DNA of 64,000 nt from Acetobacteraceae bacterium H6797 (GCA_015223225.1 JADFCQ010000003.1:186001-250000); one strand, 5' to 3'. Shown: positions 1 to 9,207, numbered from the stretch's first letter. The notes: generated from the letters alone by a model not told the origin. Numbers and translations are program-made.

Positions 1-1
1 A

Positions 2-565
2 GTGTCGGAGCGGCAGCTCGCGCAGCAATTCGGCACCGGCCGCACCACGGTCGCCCATGCGCTGCGCCAGCTTTCCGAGGCCGGGGTGGTGACGCGCAAT
101 CGTGGCCATGGCTGGCGCTTCATCGCGGGGATCGATTCGGTGGAGGATCGAGCGGCCTCTTATCGCTTCCGCCTGTTGATCGAGCCCGCGGCGCTGCTGG
201 AGCCGGGCTTCGCCCTGCCGCCGGGTTTCGAGGCGCGGATGCGGGCGCAGCACCAGCGCTTTCTGGACCGGCCCTGGTCGCCCGATCATGCGGTGGAATT
301 CTACGAGACCAATGCCTCCTTCCATCTCGGCCTGGCGGAGGCTTCCGGCAATCGCTTCTTCGCCGCCGCCATCGCGCAGCAGAACCGGGTGCGCATGCTG
401 CTGAACTATGCATGGCGCCTGGGGCCGGGGCGCGTGGAGGTTTCATCCCGCGAGCATCTGGAAATTCTCGATGCGCTCTCCGCCGGGCAGCGCGAGAAGG
501 CCTCGCAGCTCATGCGGCGGCATCTGACCGATGCCTCCGCGCTGAAAGTGATGCCCGGCGGTTGA
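2..565 (+). CDS. GntR/FadR-family transcriptional regulator (FCD type), 5' end cut by window edge
   Basis: The protein opens inside a winged helix-turn-helix: SERQLAQQFG then TTVAHALRQL is the usual GntR recognition region, so the first residues, including the real start, lie left of the window. Residues from about 55 to 180 form an all-helical FCD effector domain (FYETNASFHLGLAEASGN, then REHLEILDAL and a C-terminal MRRHL). FCD domains normally bind small carboxylates through metal-coordinating histidines, and the H in FHLGL and in REHLEI fit that pattern. It runs tail-to-tail into the ABC operon with only 2 nt between stop codons and no terminator between them. It is a plausible regulator of that operon or of genes to its left; the ligand is unknown. 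Confidence 0.85.
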   Translation: MSERQLAQQFGTGRTTVAHALRQLSEAGVVTRNRGHGWRFIAGIDSVEDRAASYRFRLLIEPAALLEPGFALPPGFEARMRAQHQRFLDRPWSPDHAVEFYETNASFHLGLAEASGNRFFAAAIAQQNRVRMLLNYAWRLGPGRVEVSSREHLEILDALSAGQREKASQLMRRHLTDASALKVMPGG

Positions 566-567
566 GC

Positions 568-2133
568 CTAACCCGTGATGGTCGGCGTCGCGTCCAGCAG
601 GTCCTTGGTATAGGCATGGCGCGGGCGGTCGAAAATATCGTCCCGGCTGCCTTCCTCCACGATCCTGCCGTTCTGCATCACCACCACGCGGTCGGCGACT
701 TCGGCGACGGCGCCGAGATCATGCGAGATGAAGAGGCAGGCGAAGCCCCGCTCCTCCTGCAGGCGGCGGATCAGCGAGAGGATCTGCTTCTGCACCGTCA
801 TGTCGAGCGCGCTGACGGGCTCATCCGCCACCACGAGCGCCGGATGCCGCACGATGGCGCGGGCGATGGCGACGCGCTGGCGCTGCCCGCCCGAGAGCTG
901 ATGCGGGAAGCGCTCGTCCATGCCGGGCAGGCCCACGGCCTCGAAAGTCTCTTTCACCCGCTGCATCTTCGCCGATCGGCTAAGATCGGTATGGCGCAGC
1001 GGCTCGGCCACGATCTCGCCGATGCGCATGCGCGGATCGAGCGAGGAATAGGGGTCCTGGAAGACGATCTGGCAGTCGAGGCGGAAGCGGCGTGCATGGG
1101 GGCCGGCGACGGGCTTGCCCTCATAGAGCAGTTCGCCGCCGCTCTTCACGAGGCGCAGCATGGCGCGGCCCAGCGTCGTCTTGCCCGAGCCGCTGCCGCC
1201 GACGAGGGCGACGGTTTCGCCCGGCGCGATGGCGAGGTCCACCCCATCCACCGCGCGCTTGCCCGGCAGGCGGCGGAGGAAGCGGCGGCGGCCGGGATAA
1301 TCGACCGTGAGGCGCTTCGCCTCCAGCAGCGGCGGCGCGGGCGGGCGCGGCGGGCGGGTGCCGCGCACCGGCATGGCATCGACCAGGGCGCGCGTATAAG
1401 GATGCTGCGGCGCCGTGAGCAATTGCCGCGCCTGGCCTTCCTCGACGATCTCGCCGAGGCGCATGACGACGGCGCGGTCGGCATAGCGAGCGACGAGGCC
1501 GAGATTATGCGTCACCAGCAGCACCGCCGTGCCATTGTCCCGCGCCAGTTCGACCATGAGGTCGAGGATCTCGGCCTGCACGAGATTGTCGAGCGCCGTG
1601 GTCGGCTCATCGGCGATGAGCAGGCGCGGCTTGGGCAGCATGACGGCGGCCAGCATCAGGCGCTGGCGCATGCCGCCGGAGAATTCATGCGGGAAGGCCT
1701 TGAGGCAGCCCTCGGGGTCGGGGATCTGCACGCGGCGGAGCATGGCGATGCATCGTTCGCGACATTCCGCCTCGCTGAGATCGCTGTGCAGGGCCAGAGC
1801 TTCGCCAAGTTGGGCGCCGATACTGAGCGCGGGGTTGAGCGAGACCATCGGCTCCTGAAAGACCATGCCGATGGTGCCGCCGCGCAATTCCCGCAGGCGC
1901 CGGGGCGTGGCGGCGGCGATATCCTCGCCATCGAGCAATATTCGCCCCGCCTGCCGCTCCAGCCCCGGCGGCAGCAGGCCGAGAATGGCGCGGCCGGTCG
2001 CCGTCTTGCCTGAGCCGGATTCGCCCACCAATGCCAGGATTTCGCCCGGCGCGATGGCGAAAGAGATGTCGCGCACGGCCTGAAAGTTCGAGGCGCCGAC
2101 GCGAAGCCCCTCGATGGCCAGGAAAGGCGTCAT
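568..2133 (-). CDS. ABC transporter ATP-binding protein, two fused nucleotide-binding domains (DppD-DppF type)
   Basis: This 521-residue protein carries two complete oligopeptide/nickel-type ATPase domains in one chain, like the GsiA and YejF fusions. The first has Walker A GESGSGKT at residues 37-44, signature FSGGMRQ at 151-157 and Walker B LLIADEP at 171-177. The second has GGSGSGKT at 312-319, LSGGQRQ at 413-419 and LVVADEP near 433-439. It should energise import of a peptide-like or nickel-type substrate at the inner membrane. The start is the ATG at 2133, which overlaps the stop of the upstream permease in an ATGA; the frame stays open further upstream but only as a shadow of that permease. 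It is the last gene of a four-gene leftward operon. Confidence 0.9.
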   Translation of the reverse strand: MTPFLAIEGLRVGASNFQAVRDISFAIAPGEILALVGESGSGKTATGRAILGLLPPGLERQAGRILLDGEDIAAATPRRLRELRGGTIGMVFQEPMVSLNPALSIGAQLGEALALHSDLSEAECRERCIAMLRRVQIPDPEGCLKAFPHEFSGGMRQRLMLAAVMLPKPRLLIADEPTTALDNLVQAEILDLMVELARDNGTAVLLVTHNLGLVARYADRAVVMRLGEIVEEGQARQLLTAPQHPYTRALVDAMPVRGTRPPRPPAPPLLEAKRLTVDYPGRRRFLRRLPGKRAVDGVDLAIAPGETVALVGGSGSGKTTLGRAMLRLVKSGGELLYEGKPVAGPHARRFRLDCQIVFQDPYSSLDPRMRIGEIVAEPLRHTDLSRSAKMQRVKETFEAVGLPGMDERFPHQLSGGQRQRVAIARAIVRHPALVVADEPVSALDMTVQKQILSLIRRLQEERGFACLFISHDLGAVAEVADRVVVMQNGRIVEEGSRDDIFDRPRHAYTKDLLDATPTITG

Positions 2134-2945
2134 CGGCCCATTCTCCGCGGATCGAGCCAGTCGCGCAGCGCGTCGCCCAGCAGGTTGACGCCCAGCAGCG
2201 TGAGCGCGATGCAGGCGCCGGGCGCGATGCCAAGCCAGGCCGCGCTGTCGAGATAGGGGCGGGCGGCGGCGAGCATATTGCCCCAGGTGGGCGCCGGCGG
2301 CGGCACGCCCAGGCCAAGGAAGCTCAGCGCGCTTTCCGCCAGGATGGCCCAGCCGAACATTGAGGTCGCCAGCACGATCACCGGCGAGATGGCGCTCGGC
2401 AGTACATGGCGCCACATGGTGTAGAGCTCGGAATTGCCGATGGAGCGCGAGGCTTCCACGAATTCCCGTTCGCGGATGGAAAGCACCGCGCCGCGCACGA
2501 TGCGGGCCATGGTGGGCGTATAGGCGAGGCCCAGCGCGGCCACGATGCCCCATTGGCTGGCGCCCAGCACGGCCAGCAGGCCGAGCCCGAGCAGGATGCC
2601 GGGGAAGGCGAGCAGCGCGTCATTCACCAGCATCAGCAGCCGATCGACCCAGCCGCGCGCGAAGCCCGCGATGAGGCCGATGGCACAGCCGAGCAGGATG
2701 GCCACCGCCACGGTCAGCAGCGCGACGAGGCAGGAGGTGCCGGCGCCCGCCATCAGCCGGCTCAGCACGTCCCGGCCCACCTCGTCGGTGCCGAGGAAAT
2801 AGAGATCGCCCGGCGGCCGTAGCCTGGCGCGCAGATTGACCTGCAAGGGGTTGAAGGGCGTCCAGACCGTGGAGAGCAGGGCCATGGCGAGGATGCCGGC
2901 GACGAGCACGCCGCCGAGCAGGGCGTTCAGACGCAGCTTCATCAT
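2130..2945 (-). CDS. ABC transporter permease, DppC/OppC type
   Basis: This 271-residue inner-membrane permease has an N-terminal membrane anchor (ALLGGVLVAGILAMALL), the family segment LGTDEVGRDVLSRLMAGA, and the binding-protein-dependent transport EAA region around ASRSIGNSELY. It pairs with the adjacent DppB-type permease to form the channel of a peptide/nickel-family ABC importer. Start and stop overlap both neighbours by four bases (ATGA), implying translational coupling. An MM doublet makes the exact first methionine uncertain by one codon. The substrate cannot be told from the permease. Confidence 0.92.
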   Translation of the reverse strand: MMKLRLNALLGGVLVAGILAMALLSTVWTPFNPLQVNLRARLRPPGDLYFLGTDEVGRDVLSRLMAGAGTSCLVALLTVAVAILLGCAIGLIAGFARGWVDRLLMLVNDALLAFPGILLGLGLLAVLGASQWGIVAALGLAYTPTMARIVRGAVLSIREREFVEASRSIGNSELYTMWRHVLPSAISPVIVLATSMFGWAILAESALSFLGLGVPPPAPTWGNMLAAARPYLDSAAWLGIAPGACIALTLLGVNLLGDALRDWLDPRRMGR

Positions 2946-3889
2946 TCGGCCGTCACGCGGGGGTCGAAGAGGGGATAGAGCAGGTCCACCACCAGATTCA
3001 CAAGAACGTAGATTGTGGCGATGAAAAGCATGACGCCCTGCACGACCGGATAGTCGCGGGCATAGATGCCATCGACCAGCAGGCGGCCGAGCCCGGGCAG
3101 GGTGAAGACCGTCTCGATCACCGCGATGCCGCCCAGAAGATTGCCGAGCACGAGGCCCATCAGCGTCAGCGTCGGCGCGAAGGCATTGGGCAGCACATGC
3201 TTGCCCAGCACCTTGAATTCCGAGAGGCCCTTGGAGCGCGCATGGGCCACGTATTCCAGCCGCAGCACGTCGATGGCGGCGCTGCGGGCCATGCGCGTCA
3301 GCACGCCCGTCTCGATCAGCGCGAGGGTGACGATGGGCAGGATGATATAGGTCACCGCCTGCCAGGGATTCTCGGCGAAGGTGACATAGCCGACGACCGG
3401 CACCCAGCCGAGCTTCAGCCCGAAGAAGAGCAGCATCAGCAGGCCGAGCCAGAAGCTCGGGATGGAAAGAAGCAAGGTGGCGCCTGCGACGACGGCGACG
3501 TCGATGCCCTTGTCCTGCTTCCAGGCGGCGATGGTGCCGAGCGGCACGGCGATGAGCCCGGCCAGCGCCACGGCCACCAGCACGATCGCGGCCGTGACCT
3601 GGAAGCGGTCCAGGATCAGCGGCAGCACCACCTCGTCATTGGAGATGGCGCGCCCGAGATCGCCCCGCAGCGCATGGCCGAGCCAGGTGAGGAACTGCAT
3701 GGGCAGGGGCTGGTCGAGCCCCATGGTCTTGCGCAGGGCCGCGAGCTGTTCGGGATCGGCCGTATCGCCCAGCATGAGCTGCGCCGGATCGCCCGGCACG
3801 AGGCGCATGAGGACGAAGACGGCGATGGCCACGAGCAGCAGCGTGGGAAGCGCCATGAGCAGGCGTTTCAAGGCATAGGCGATAGACAT
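2942..3889 (-). CDS. ABC transporter permease, DppB/OppB type
   Basis: The 315-residue protein opens with the classical DppB start (KRLLMALPTLLLVAIAVFVL followed by MRLVPGDPA) and has about six predicted membrane segments. The EAA-type loop lies near EYVAHARSKGLSEFKVLGKH. It forms the second half of the transmembrane channel. It lies 41 nt downstream of the hydrolase gene and overlaps the DppC gene by four bases. No periplasmic receptor gene is found in the operon, which is unusual since DppA-type genes usually sit first. Confidence 0.92.
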   Translation of the reverse strand: MSIAYALKRLLMALPTLLLVAIAVFVLMRLVPGDPAQLMLGDTADPEQLAALRKTMGLDQPLPMQFLTWLGHALRGDLGRAISNDEVVLPLILDRFQVTAAIVLVAVALAGLIAVPLGTIAAWKQDKGIDVAVVAGATLLLSIPSFWLGLLMLLFFGLKLGWVPVVGYVTFAENPWQAVTYIILPIVTLALIETGVLTRMARSAAIDVLRLEYVAHARSKGLSEFKVLGKHVLPNAFAPTLTLMGLVLGNLLGGIAVIETVFTLPGLGRLLVDGIYARDYPVVQGVMLFIATIYVLVNLVVDLLYPLFDPRVTAE

Positions 3890-3930
3890 CGGCGGCGCGC
3901 CCTATTCGGCGCTCGCGCGGGCGGCGCGCA

Positions 3931-5046
3931 TCAGGCGGCCTGCTCGGCGGGCGTATCGGCGAGGGTATAGCGGGTGAAGCTCCGGTTCAGCGCCGGCAGC
4001 GGGCAAACCTCCAGCAGGCCGAGCGCGGGCTTCATCAGCAGCATCGCGACGGTTGCGGAAAGATTGCCGCCCGAATTGACGCGCGGCGGCCGGCAGACGG
4101 AATGCGGCGTCTGGTAATCGTCGAAAAGCGCGCTGCGGGCTGCCTCGATGCCCAGGCTGCCGCGCTGCTTCTCCAGCAGCTCGCGCACGCGCATGTCGCG
4201 ATAGAGGCTGTCGGGCGTGTTCACGATGCCCGTATCCTTGAGCTTCGAGAGCGCGACAGGGCTCTGCCAGTGATTGGCATGCACGATCATCCCGTCCGTC
4301 GCATGGATCTGGAAGCTCTCGTCGGGCGCGCATTCGAAATCGATGGCGACGCCGCCGGCCTGGCTGACGATGATATTGTTCGAGCCGGATTTGGGCGTGG
4401 TATAGACGGCGTGGAAGGCGCGGGCGACGTATTCCTGCTCCAGCACCTTGCGGCGCAGCAGCGCGAGCGGCACGCCGAGCTTGCGATAATCGCGGTCGCT
4501 CTCAAGGTAGTTGGCGGTGATGGCGATGCCCGCTTCGTTCAGCCCCGCCCGCGCGAGCCCGCCGGCCTCGACGAAGGTGAGCATATCCGGCCCATGCTCC
4601 TGGCGGATGCGGAGCACCACGCCGGTTTCGGCACACTCCTTCTTCCAGTCCCAGTTCTGGCCATGGACCAGCAGCCCGTCATCGGTGACGGAGGGGAGGA
4701 GGACGATGCCGGTGCAGCCATCCGGGTCCTTCCGCGCCACTTCGGCGCGCTTGCCGAGCTGCAGCACCTCGGTGCGGCAATTAATGAGGACGATATCCTC
4801 GAAAGGCGCATTGGCGCCCTCGGCGATGCCGCGCATCTCGGCCACGTAATCCGGCGCGAAAGCCTCGATATGGGGCACGAATTCCCGCGCCCAGCCACGG
4901 ATGCGCTCCGCGGAATGGCCGCCGGCCCCGAGCTGGGCGGCGTAATGGCCGATGCTGCGATGGATGCGCGCGCTCGCCTGCCGGCCGTAGCTGCGGCCCC
5001 TGGTCTCGGCGTCGCCACGCAGATCGATGAGCGGAAATGGTTCCAC
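3931..5046 (-). CDS. C45-family N-terminal-nucleophile hydrolase / acyltransferase-like protein
   Basis: The protein resembles the acyl-CoA:6-aminopenicillanate acyltransferase (peptidase C45) family. The hallmark INCRTEV is present, with the putative nucleophile Cys near residue 90; family members self-cleave before this Cys and hydrolyse or transfer acyl-amide bonds. Other family-like segments are GQNWDWK and the ANYLESD region. I chose the GTG at 5046 because AAGGAAGAG lies six bases upstream of it; an ATG 20 codons earlier (5106) is possible but adds a charged tail and has no clear ribosome site. There is no signal peptide, so it probably acts in the cytoplasm. As first gene of the importer operon, it may act on the imported amide or peptide. 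Function is inferred. Confidence 0.8.
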   Translation of the reverse strand: MEPFPLIDLRGDAETRGRSYGRQASARIHRSIGHYAAQLGAGGHSAERIRGWAREFVPHIEAFAPDYVAEMRGIAEGANAPFEDIVLINCRTEVLQLGKRAEVARKDPDGCTGIVLLPSVTDDGLLVHGQNWDWKKECAETGVVLRIRQEHGPDMLTFVEAGGLARAGLNEAGIAITANYLESDRDYRKLGVPLALLRRKVLEQEYVARAFHAVYTTPKSGSNNIIVSQAGGVAIDFECAPDESFQIHATDGMIVHANHWQSPVALSKLKDTGIVNTPDSLYRDMRVRELLEKQRGSLGIEAARSALFDDYQTPHSVCRPPRVNSGGNLSATVAMLLMKPALGLLEVCPLPALNRSFTRYTLADTPAEQAA

Positions 5047-5156
5047 CGGCAGCTCTTCCTTGTGAGTCGTCTTTGGCTTGATGAACTTTGTGGTGCCAAA
5101 GAGCAATTCACGTTAGCAGCGGCCCGGCGCCGGGCTCAAGACGGAATCGTGACGAG

Positions 5157-5191
5157 ACGAAAAGGGCCCGCACCGCCTGGCGGCACGGGCC
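5157..5191 (-). terminator. Rho-independent terminator after the Bug receptor gene
   Basis: On the minus strand a GC-rich inverted repeat (outer arms GGGCCCG/CGGGCCC with an inner CCGCC/GGCGG element) is followed by TTTTCG. It lies about 10 nt past the stop codon at 5201 and would end transcription of the receptor gene before the C45-importer operon. Confidence 0.75.
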
Positions 5192-5200
5192 CGAAGGCAC

Positions 5201-6178
5201 TCAGTCCAGCTTGGCGCCCGAGACGCGGACCACCTCGCGCCACTTCACGTCCTCGCTTTGGATGAACTTGGCGAAGTCGGCCGAGCCGAGGAAATTCGGG
5301 TCCGTCCCCGCCTCGCGCAGGCGGGAGAGCAGGGCCTGGTCCTTCATCTGCTCGCCGATGGTGCTGCTCAGCTTCTCGATGATGGGCCGCGGCGTCTTGG
5401 ACGGCGCCTGGAGGCCGAACCAGGCGACGGATTCGAAATCGGGAATCCCGCCCTCGATCACCGTCGGCACATCCGGCATCGGCGCCCAGCGCGCCTTGCT
5501 CGTCACCGCGATGAGCCGGACCTTCCCCTCGCGCAGATAGGGCAGGTAGGTCGGCAGGTTGTCGATGGAGAGATCGACGCGGTTCGACATCAGGTCCGGC
5601 AGGAGGGAGCCCGTGCCGCGATAGGGCACGTGGGTCAGCTCGGCGCCGGTGCGGGCCTTGAAATACTCGCCGGTCAGATGGCCGGAAGTGCCGTTGCCCG
5701 GGGTGGCGAAGGTCAGCTCGCCCTTGCGCTCCTTGGCCAGGGCGATCAGCTCCTGGACGTTCTTCGCCTTCACGTTCGGGCTGGCCACGATGCCGTTGGT
5801 CACCAGATTGACCATGGCCACGGCCGTCAGGTCCTTCTGCGCGTCGAAGGGCATGCGGGAATAGAGGAACTGGTTGATGGTCGCGGTGCCGATCGTGCAC
5901 ATCAGCAGCGTATGCCCGTCGGGCTCGGACTTGGCGACGACATCGGCGCCGATATTGCCGCCCGCGCCGGGGCGGTTGTCCACGACGACAGGCTGGCCCA
6001 GCACGCTCGAGATGCGCTCGGCGATGATCCGGGCGGTCAGATCGGTGGAGCCGCCGCCGGGGAAGGGGACGATGAGGCGGATCGGCCGGTTCGGATAGGC
6101 GCCCTGGGCGCGGAGAACAGCTGGGGCCGCAAGAAGGCCAGCGGCGGCGAGCGCGAGGCGCCGCGTGATATGCGTCAT
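5201..6178 (-). CDS. Bug/TctC-family periplasmic solute receptor
   Basis: This 325-residue protein has a twin-arginine-like or Sec signal (TRRLALAAAGLLAAPAVLRAQ) and then the Bug signature YPNRPIRLIVPFPGGGSTD and VVDNRPGAGGNIGADVVA. Such proteins bind carboxylates or aromatic acids in the periplasm for tripartite tricarboxylate transporters (TctABC). The ATG at 6178 has AGGAACTCC just upstream, which decides this start. No TctA or TctB is next to it, so it is an orphan receptor that must borrow a membrane partner from elsewhere, as is common in Bug-rich genomes. It lies 71 nt downstream of a second Bug gene on the same strand; the pair may be one transcript. Confidence 0.93.
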   Translation of the reverse strand: MTHITRRLALAAAGLLAAPAVLRAQGAYPNRPIRLIVPFPGGGSTDLTARIIAERISSVLGQPVVVDNRPGAGGNIGADVVAKSEPDGHTLLMCTIGTATINQFLYSRMPFDAQKDLTAVAMVNLVTNGIVASPNVKAKNVQELIALAKERKGELTFATPGNGTSGHLTGEYFKARTGAELTHVPYRGTGSLLPDLMSNRVDLSIDNLPTYLPYLREGKVRLIAVTSKARWAPMPDVPTVIEGGIPDFESVAWFGLQAPSKTPRPIIEKLSSTIGEQMKDQALLSRLREAGTDPNFLGSADFAKFIQSEDVKWREVVRVSGAKLD

Positions 6179-6249
6179 TCCGGAGTTCCTCAGTTTTATC
6201 TGAGGCTCAGTTAGACGCGCTTTGCCGCCCCGCGCAACCTCGATCGGCC

Positions 6250-7290
6250 CTAGTCCACCGTGGCGCCGGAGCGCTTCACGATCGCCGACCATTTCTCGAT
6301 CTCAGCTTTGACGAAGCGGTCGAAGCCTTCGGGCGAGGTGCCGCCATCGGGCGTCAGCTCGGGCTTCATGCCGCCGAGGTCTGCGAGCTTTGCCCAGGTC
6401 TCGGGCTCCTTCACCACGGCGTCGATCTCGCGGCCGAGCTTGTCGACGATGGGCTTGGGCGTGCGGCCCTGGGCCTGCACGCCGAACCAGGCCGTGGCCT
6501 CCACGCCGGGGAAGCCTTCCTCGGCCGTGGTCGGCACCTCGGAGAGGGCCGGGGAGCGGCTCCTGGTCGTGACCGCCATGGCGCGCAGGCGCCCCTCGCG
6601 CAGATGGCCGATAACGGAGGGGAGGTTGTCCACGCCCATCTGCACCCGCCCGGCCATGACCTCGGCCATCATCGGCCCGGCGCCGCGGAAGGGGACGTGG
6701 GTGATGTCGATCTTCGCCTCGAGCTTGAGCAATTCGCCCGTCATATGCAGCGAGGTGCCCGCGCCGGAGGAGCCGAAGTTGAGCTGGCCGGGATGGGCCT
6801 TGGCATAGGCCACCAGTTCCTTGAGGTTGCGGACCGGCAGGTCCTTGTTGACGAAGATCACGTTGGGAACACGGATGAGCAGGCCGATATTCGCCAGCTC
6901 CTCCGGCCTGTAGGGCATCTTGGCGCCATAGAGCTGGTAGTTGATGGCGCCCGAGGAGATGGTTTGCATCAGGATGGTGTAGCCATCGGCCTCCCCCTTC
7001 GCGACCAGCTCGCTGCCGATATTCCCGCCCGCGCCCGCGCGGTTCTCAATGGGGAAGGGCTGGCCCAGCCGGGCATTGAGCCGCTCGCCGAGAATGCGCG
7101 CGGCGATGTCGGTGGTGCCGGCGGGTGTGAAGGGCACCACGAAGCGCACCGGCCGGGTCGGCCAATTGGCGCTGCCCTGGGCCCGGGCGATGGAAGGCAG
7201 CAGCGCGGGCAAAGCGAGGCCCGCGCCAAGCAGGGCGAAACCGCCGCCCGCACCCAGCAGGGCGCGGCGACGCATCGACGTCTCGTGCAT
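6250..7290 (-). CDS. Bug/TctC-family periplasmic solute receptor
   Basis: This 346-residue receptor has a Tat-like leader (MRRRALLGAGGG, hydrophobic stretch, then SIARAQG) and family motifs WPTRPVRFVVPFTPAGTTD and IENRAGAGGNIGSELVA. It starts at ATG 7290 behind GGGAGGAAATGAC. It is similar in plan to its downstream neighbour at 5201-6178 but clearly diverged, so the two are unlikely to be a recent duplication. Ligand unknown. The first gene of this leftward pair, it is divergent from the ndvA-like exporter across about 150 bp. Confidence 0.93.
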   Translation of the reverse strand: MHETSMRRRALLGAGGGFALLGAGLALPALLPSIARAQGSANWPTRPVRFVVPFTPAGTTDIAARILGERLNARLGQPFPIENRAGAGGNIGSELVAKGEADGYTILMQTISSGAINYQLYGAKMPYRPEELANIGLLIRVPNVIFVNKDLPVRNLKELVAYAKAHPGQLNFGSSGAGTSLHMTGELLKLEAKIDITHVPFRGAGPMMAEVMAGRVQMGVDNLPSVIGHLREGRLRAMAVTTRSRSPALSEVPTTAEEGFPGVEATAWFGVQAQGRTPKPIVDKLGREIDAVVKEPETWAKLADLGGMKPELTPDGGTSPEGFDRFVKAEIEKWSAIVKRSGATVD

Positions 7291-7443
7291 GTCATTTCCT
7301 CCCGCGCGGGCATCTGCGGCCCGCTGCGGCGCCTTTGGCGCCTGGTGTTTGTCCCTGTCCTGTTCGTGCCGCAATCGCGTGCTCTTGTGCAAGCGATCAG
7401 TGGCCCCTTTCTAATCGGGGGTGGGAAGAGGGTGAGGCCGGCC

Positions 7444-9207
7444 ATGCGCTTCTTCAGGACTTATGCCCGGGTGCTCAGGCTGCTGGCGCCCGACCGGGGC
7501 GTGGCCTTCTTTCTGCTCTTCGGCGCCCTGGCGCTGGCGGGGCTGCAATTCATGGAGCCGGTGCTCTTCGGCCGGGTGGTGGACCTGCTCTCGGCCTCGG
7601 GCCGGCTCGGGCATGAGGAACTGGTCTCGAACACCCTCTCGCTGCTCGGGCTCTGGGCGGCGGTGGGGCTCGCGGGCATTCTCTGCAACGTGGCGGTGAG
7701 CCTGATGGCTGACCGCATGGCGCATCGCAACCGTCTGGCGGTGATGCATCGCTATTTCCAGCACGTCCTGGCCCTGCCGCCCGCCTTCCATGGCGATACG
7801 CAATCCGGCCGGCTGATGAAGGTGATGCTGGTCGGGTCGGACAACCTCTTCTACCTCTGGCTCTCCTTCTTCCGGGAACATCTGACCACCTTCCTCGCCG
7901 CCATCGTGCTGCTGCCGATGACGCTGATCCTGAACTGGCGGCTGGGGCTGCTGCTCATCGCGCTGGTGGCGATCTCGACGGCCATCTCGGCCTTCGTCGT
8001 GGCGCGGACGCATGTGGCGCAGGGCAAGGTCGAGGCGCTGCATACCCAGCTCGCGGGCAATGCGCAGGATACGCTGGCCAATGTCGTCATCGTGCAATCC
8101 TTCGCCCGGCTGGCGGCCGAGGCGCGGCTCTTCGGCGATATCGCGCGGCAGGTGCTCGACCATCAGTTTCCGGTGCTGAATTGGTGGGCAGTGGTCTCCG
8201 TCATGACGCGCTCGGCCAGCACCATCTGCGTCATCGCCATTTTCGTCCTCGGCACCTGGCTGCATCTGCAGGGCCTGGCGAGCGTCGGCGAGATCGTCTC
8301 CTTCATGGGCCTCGCCACGCTGTTGATCGGGCGGATCGAGGGCGCGGTGGGCTTCGTCTCCCGCCTCGTCTTCCAGCTTCCGGCGCTGGAGGAGCTGTTC
8401 GACGTGCTGGAGGCGCGCAGCAGCGTGCCCGATGCCGCGAAGCCCGTGCCCCTGCCGGCGGCGGCGGGGCTGGTCGCCTTCGAGAATGTTGGCTTCGCCT
8501 ATCCCCGCGGGCCGCGCATCCTCGACGGGGTGAGCTTCACCGCCGAGCCGGGCCGCAGCGTGGCGCTGGTGGGCCATACCGGCGCGGGCAAGACCACGGC
8601 CATGGCCCTGCTCCAGCGGCTATGGGACCCGGTGGAGGGCCGGATCACCATCGACGGGCACGACCTGCGGGAGATCTCCCTCGACGATCTGCGGCGGCAT
8701 ATCGGCGTGGTCTTCCAGGACAGCATGCTCTTCAATCGGACGATCCGGGAGAACCTGCTCGTCGGGAAGCCGGACGCGACCCAGGCCGAGCTGGAGGAAG
8801 CCTGCCGCCAGGCCGAGGCGCATGACTTCATCACCCGCCAGCCGGAGGGCTATGACACGATGGTGGGCGAGCGCGGCACTTCGCTATCCGGCGGGCAGAA
8901 GCAGCGCCTGGCCATCGCGCGCGCTTTGTTGAAGAACCCGCCCATCCTGATCCTGGACGAGGCGACCAGCGCGCTCGATGCCGCAACCGAGGCGCGGGTG
9001 CAGAAGGCGCTCAAGGCGCTGATGTCGGGGCGGACGACCTTCATCATCGCCCATCGCCTCTCCACCGTGCGGGAAGCCGATGAAATCCTGGTTTTCGAGC
9101 AGGGTAGGGTGGTGGAGCGGGGCGATTTCCGCAGCCTCGTCGCCCTCAGGGGCCGTTTCGCGGAGCTGGTGGAGACGCAGTTGGCCGGTGGCGTCGTCGC
9201 GCTCTGA
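7444..9207 (+). CDS. ndvA: ABC exporter, beta-glucan (NdvA/ChvA) type, fused permease-ATPase
   Basis: This 587-residue half-transporter has an N-terminal six-helix exporter domain and a C-terminal ATPase: Walker A GHTGAGKT near residues 377-384, LSGGQKQR near 481 and Walker B ILILDEATSALD just after. The N-terminus (FFRTYARVLRLL, EPVLFGRVVDLLS) and the segment VLNWWAVVSVMTRSASTICV match the cyclic beta-1,2-glucan exporter subfamily NdvA/ChvA rather than lipid A MsbA. It would export a glucan across the inner membrane as a homodimer. No glucan synthase (NdvB) is in the window, so the substrate assignment rests on subfamily resemblance. The frame is open far upstream, but ATG 7444 matches the family N-terminus. 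Confidence 0.85.
   Translation: MRFFRTYARVLRLLAPDRGVAFFLLFGALALAGLQFMEPVLFGRVVDLLSASGRLGHEELVSNTLSLLGLWAAVGLAGILCNVAVSLMADRMAHRNRLAVMHRYFQHVLALPPAFHGDTQSGRLMKVMLVGSDNLFYLWLSFFREHLTTFLAAIVLLPMTLILNWRLGLLLIALVAISTAISAFVVARTHVAQGKVEALHTQLAGNAQDTLANVVIVQSFARLAAEARLFGDIARQVLDHQFPVLNWWAVVSVMTRSASTICVIAIFVLGTWLHLQGLASVGEIVSFMGLATLLIGRIEGAVGFVSRLVFQLPALEELFDVLEARSSVPDAAKPVPLPAAAGLVAFENVGFAYPRGPRILDGVSFTAEPGRSVALVGHTGAGKTTAMALLQRLWDPVEGRITIDGHDLREISLDDLRRHIGVVFQDSMLFNRTIRENLLVGKPDATQAELEEACRQAEAHDFITRQPEGYDTMVGERGTSLSGGQKQRLAIARALLKNPPILILDEATSALDAATEARVQKALKALMSGRTTFIIAHRLSTVREADEILVFEQGRVVERGDFRSLVALRGRFAELVETQLAGGVVAL

Noticed and set aside
412-2013. A rightward frame of about 533 codons over the ABC ATPase gene
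   Set aside because: Antisense to two complete ATPase domains; composition is non-protein-like.
5201-7290. Two adjacent Bug receptors considered as a recent tandem duplication
   Set aside because: Their motifs, signal peptides and lengths differ too much; they look like separate lineages.
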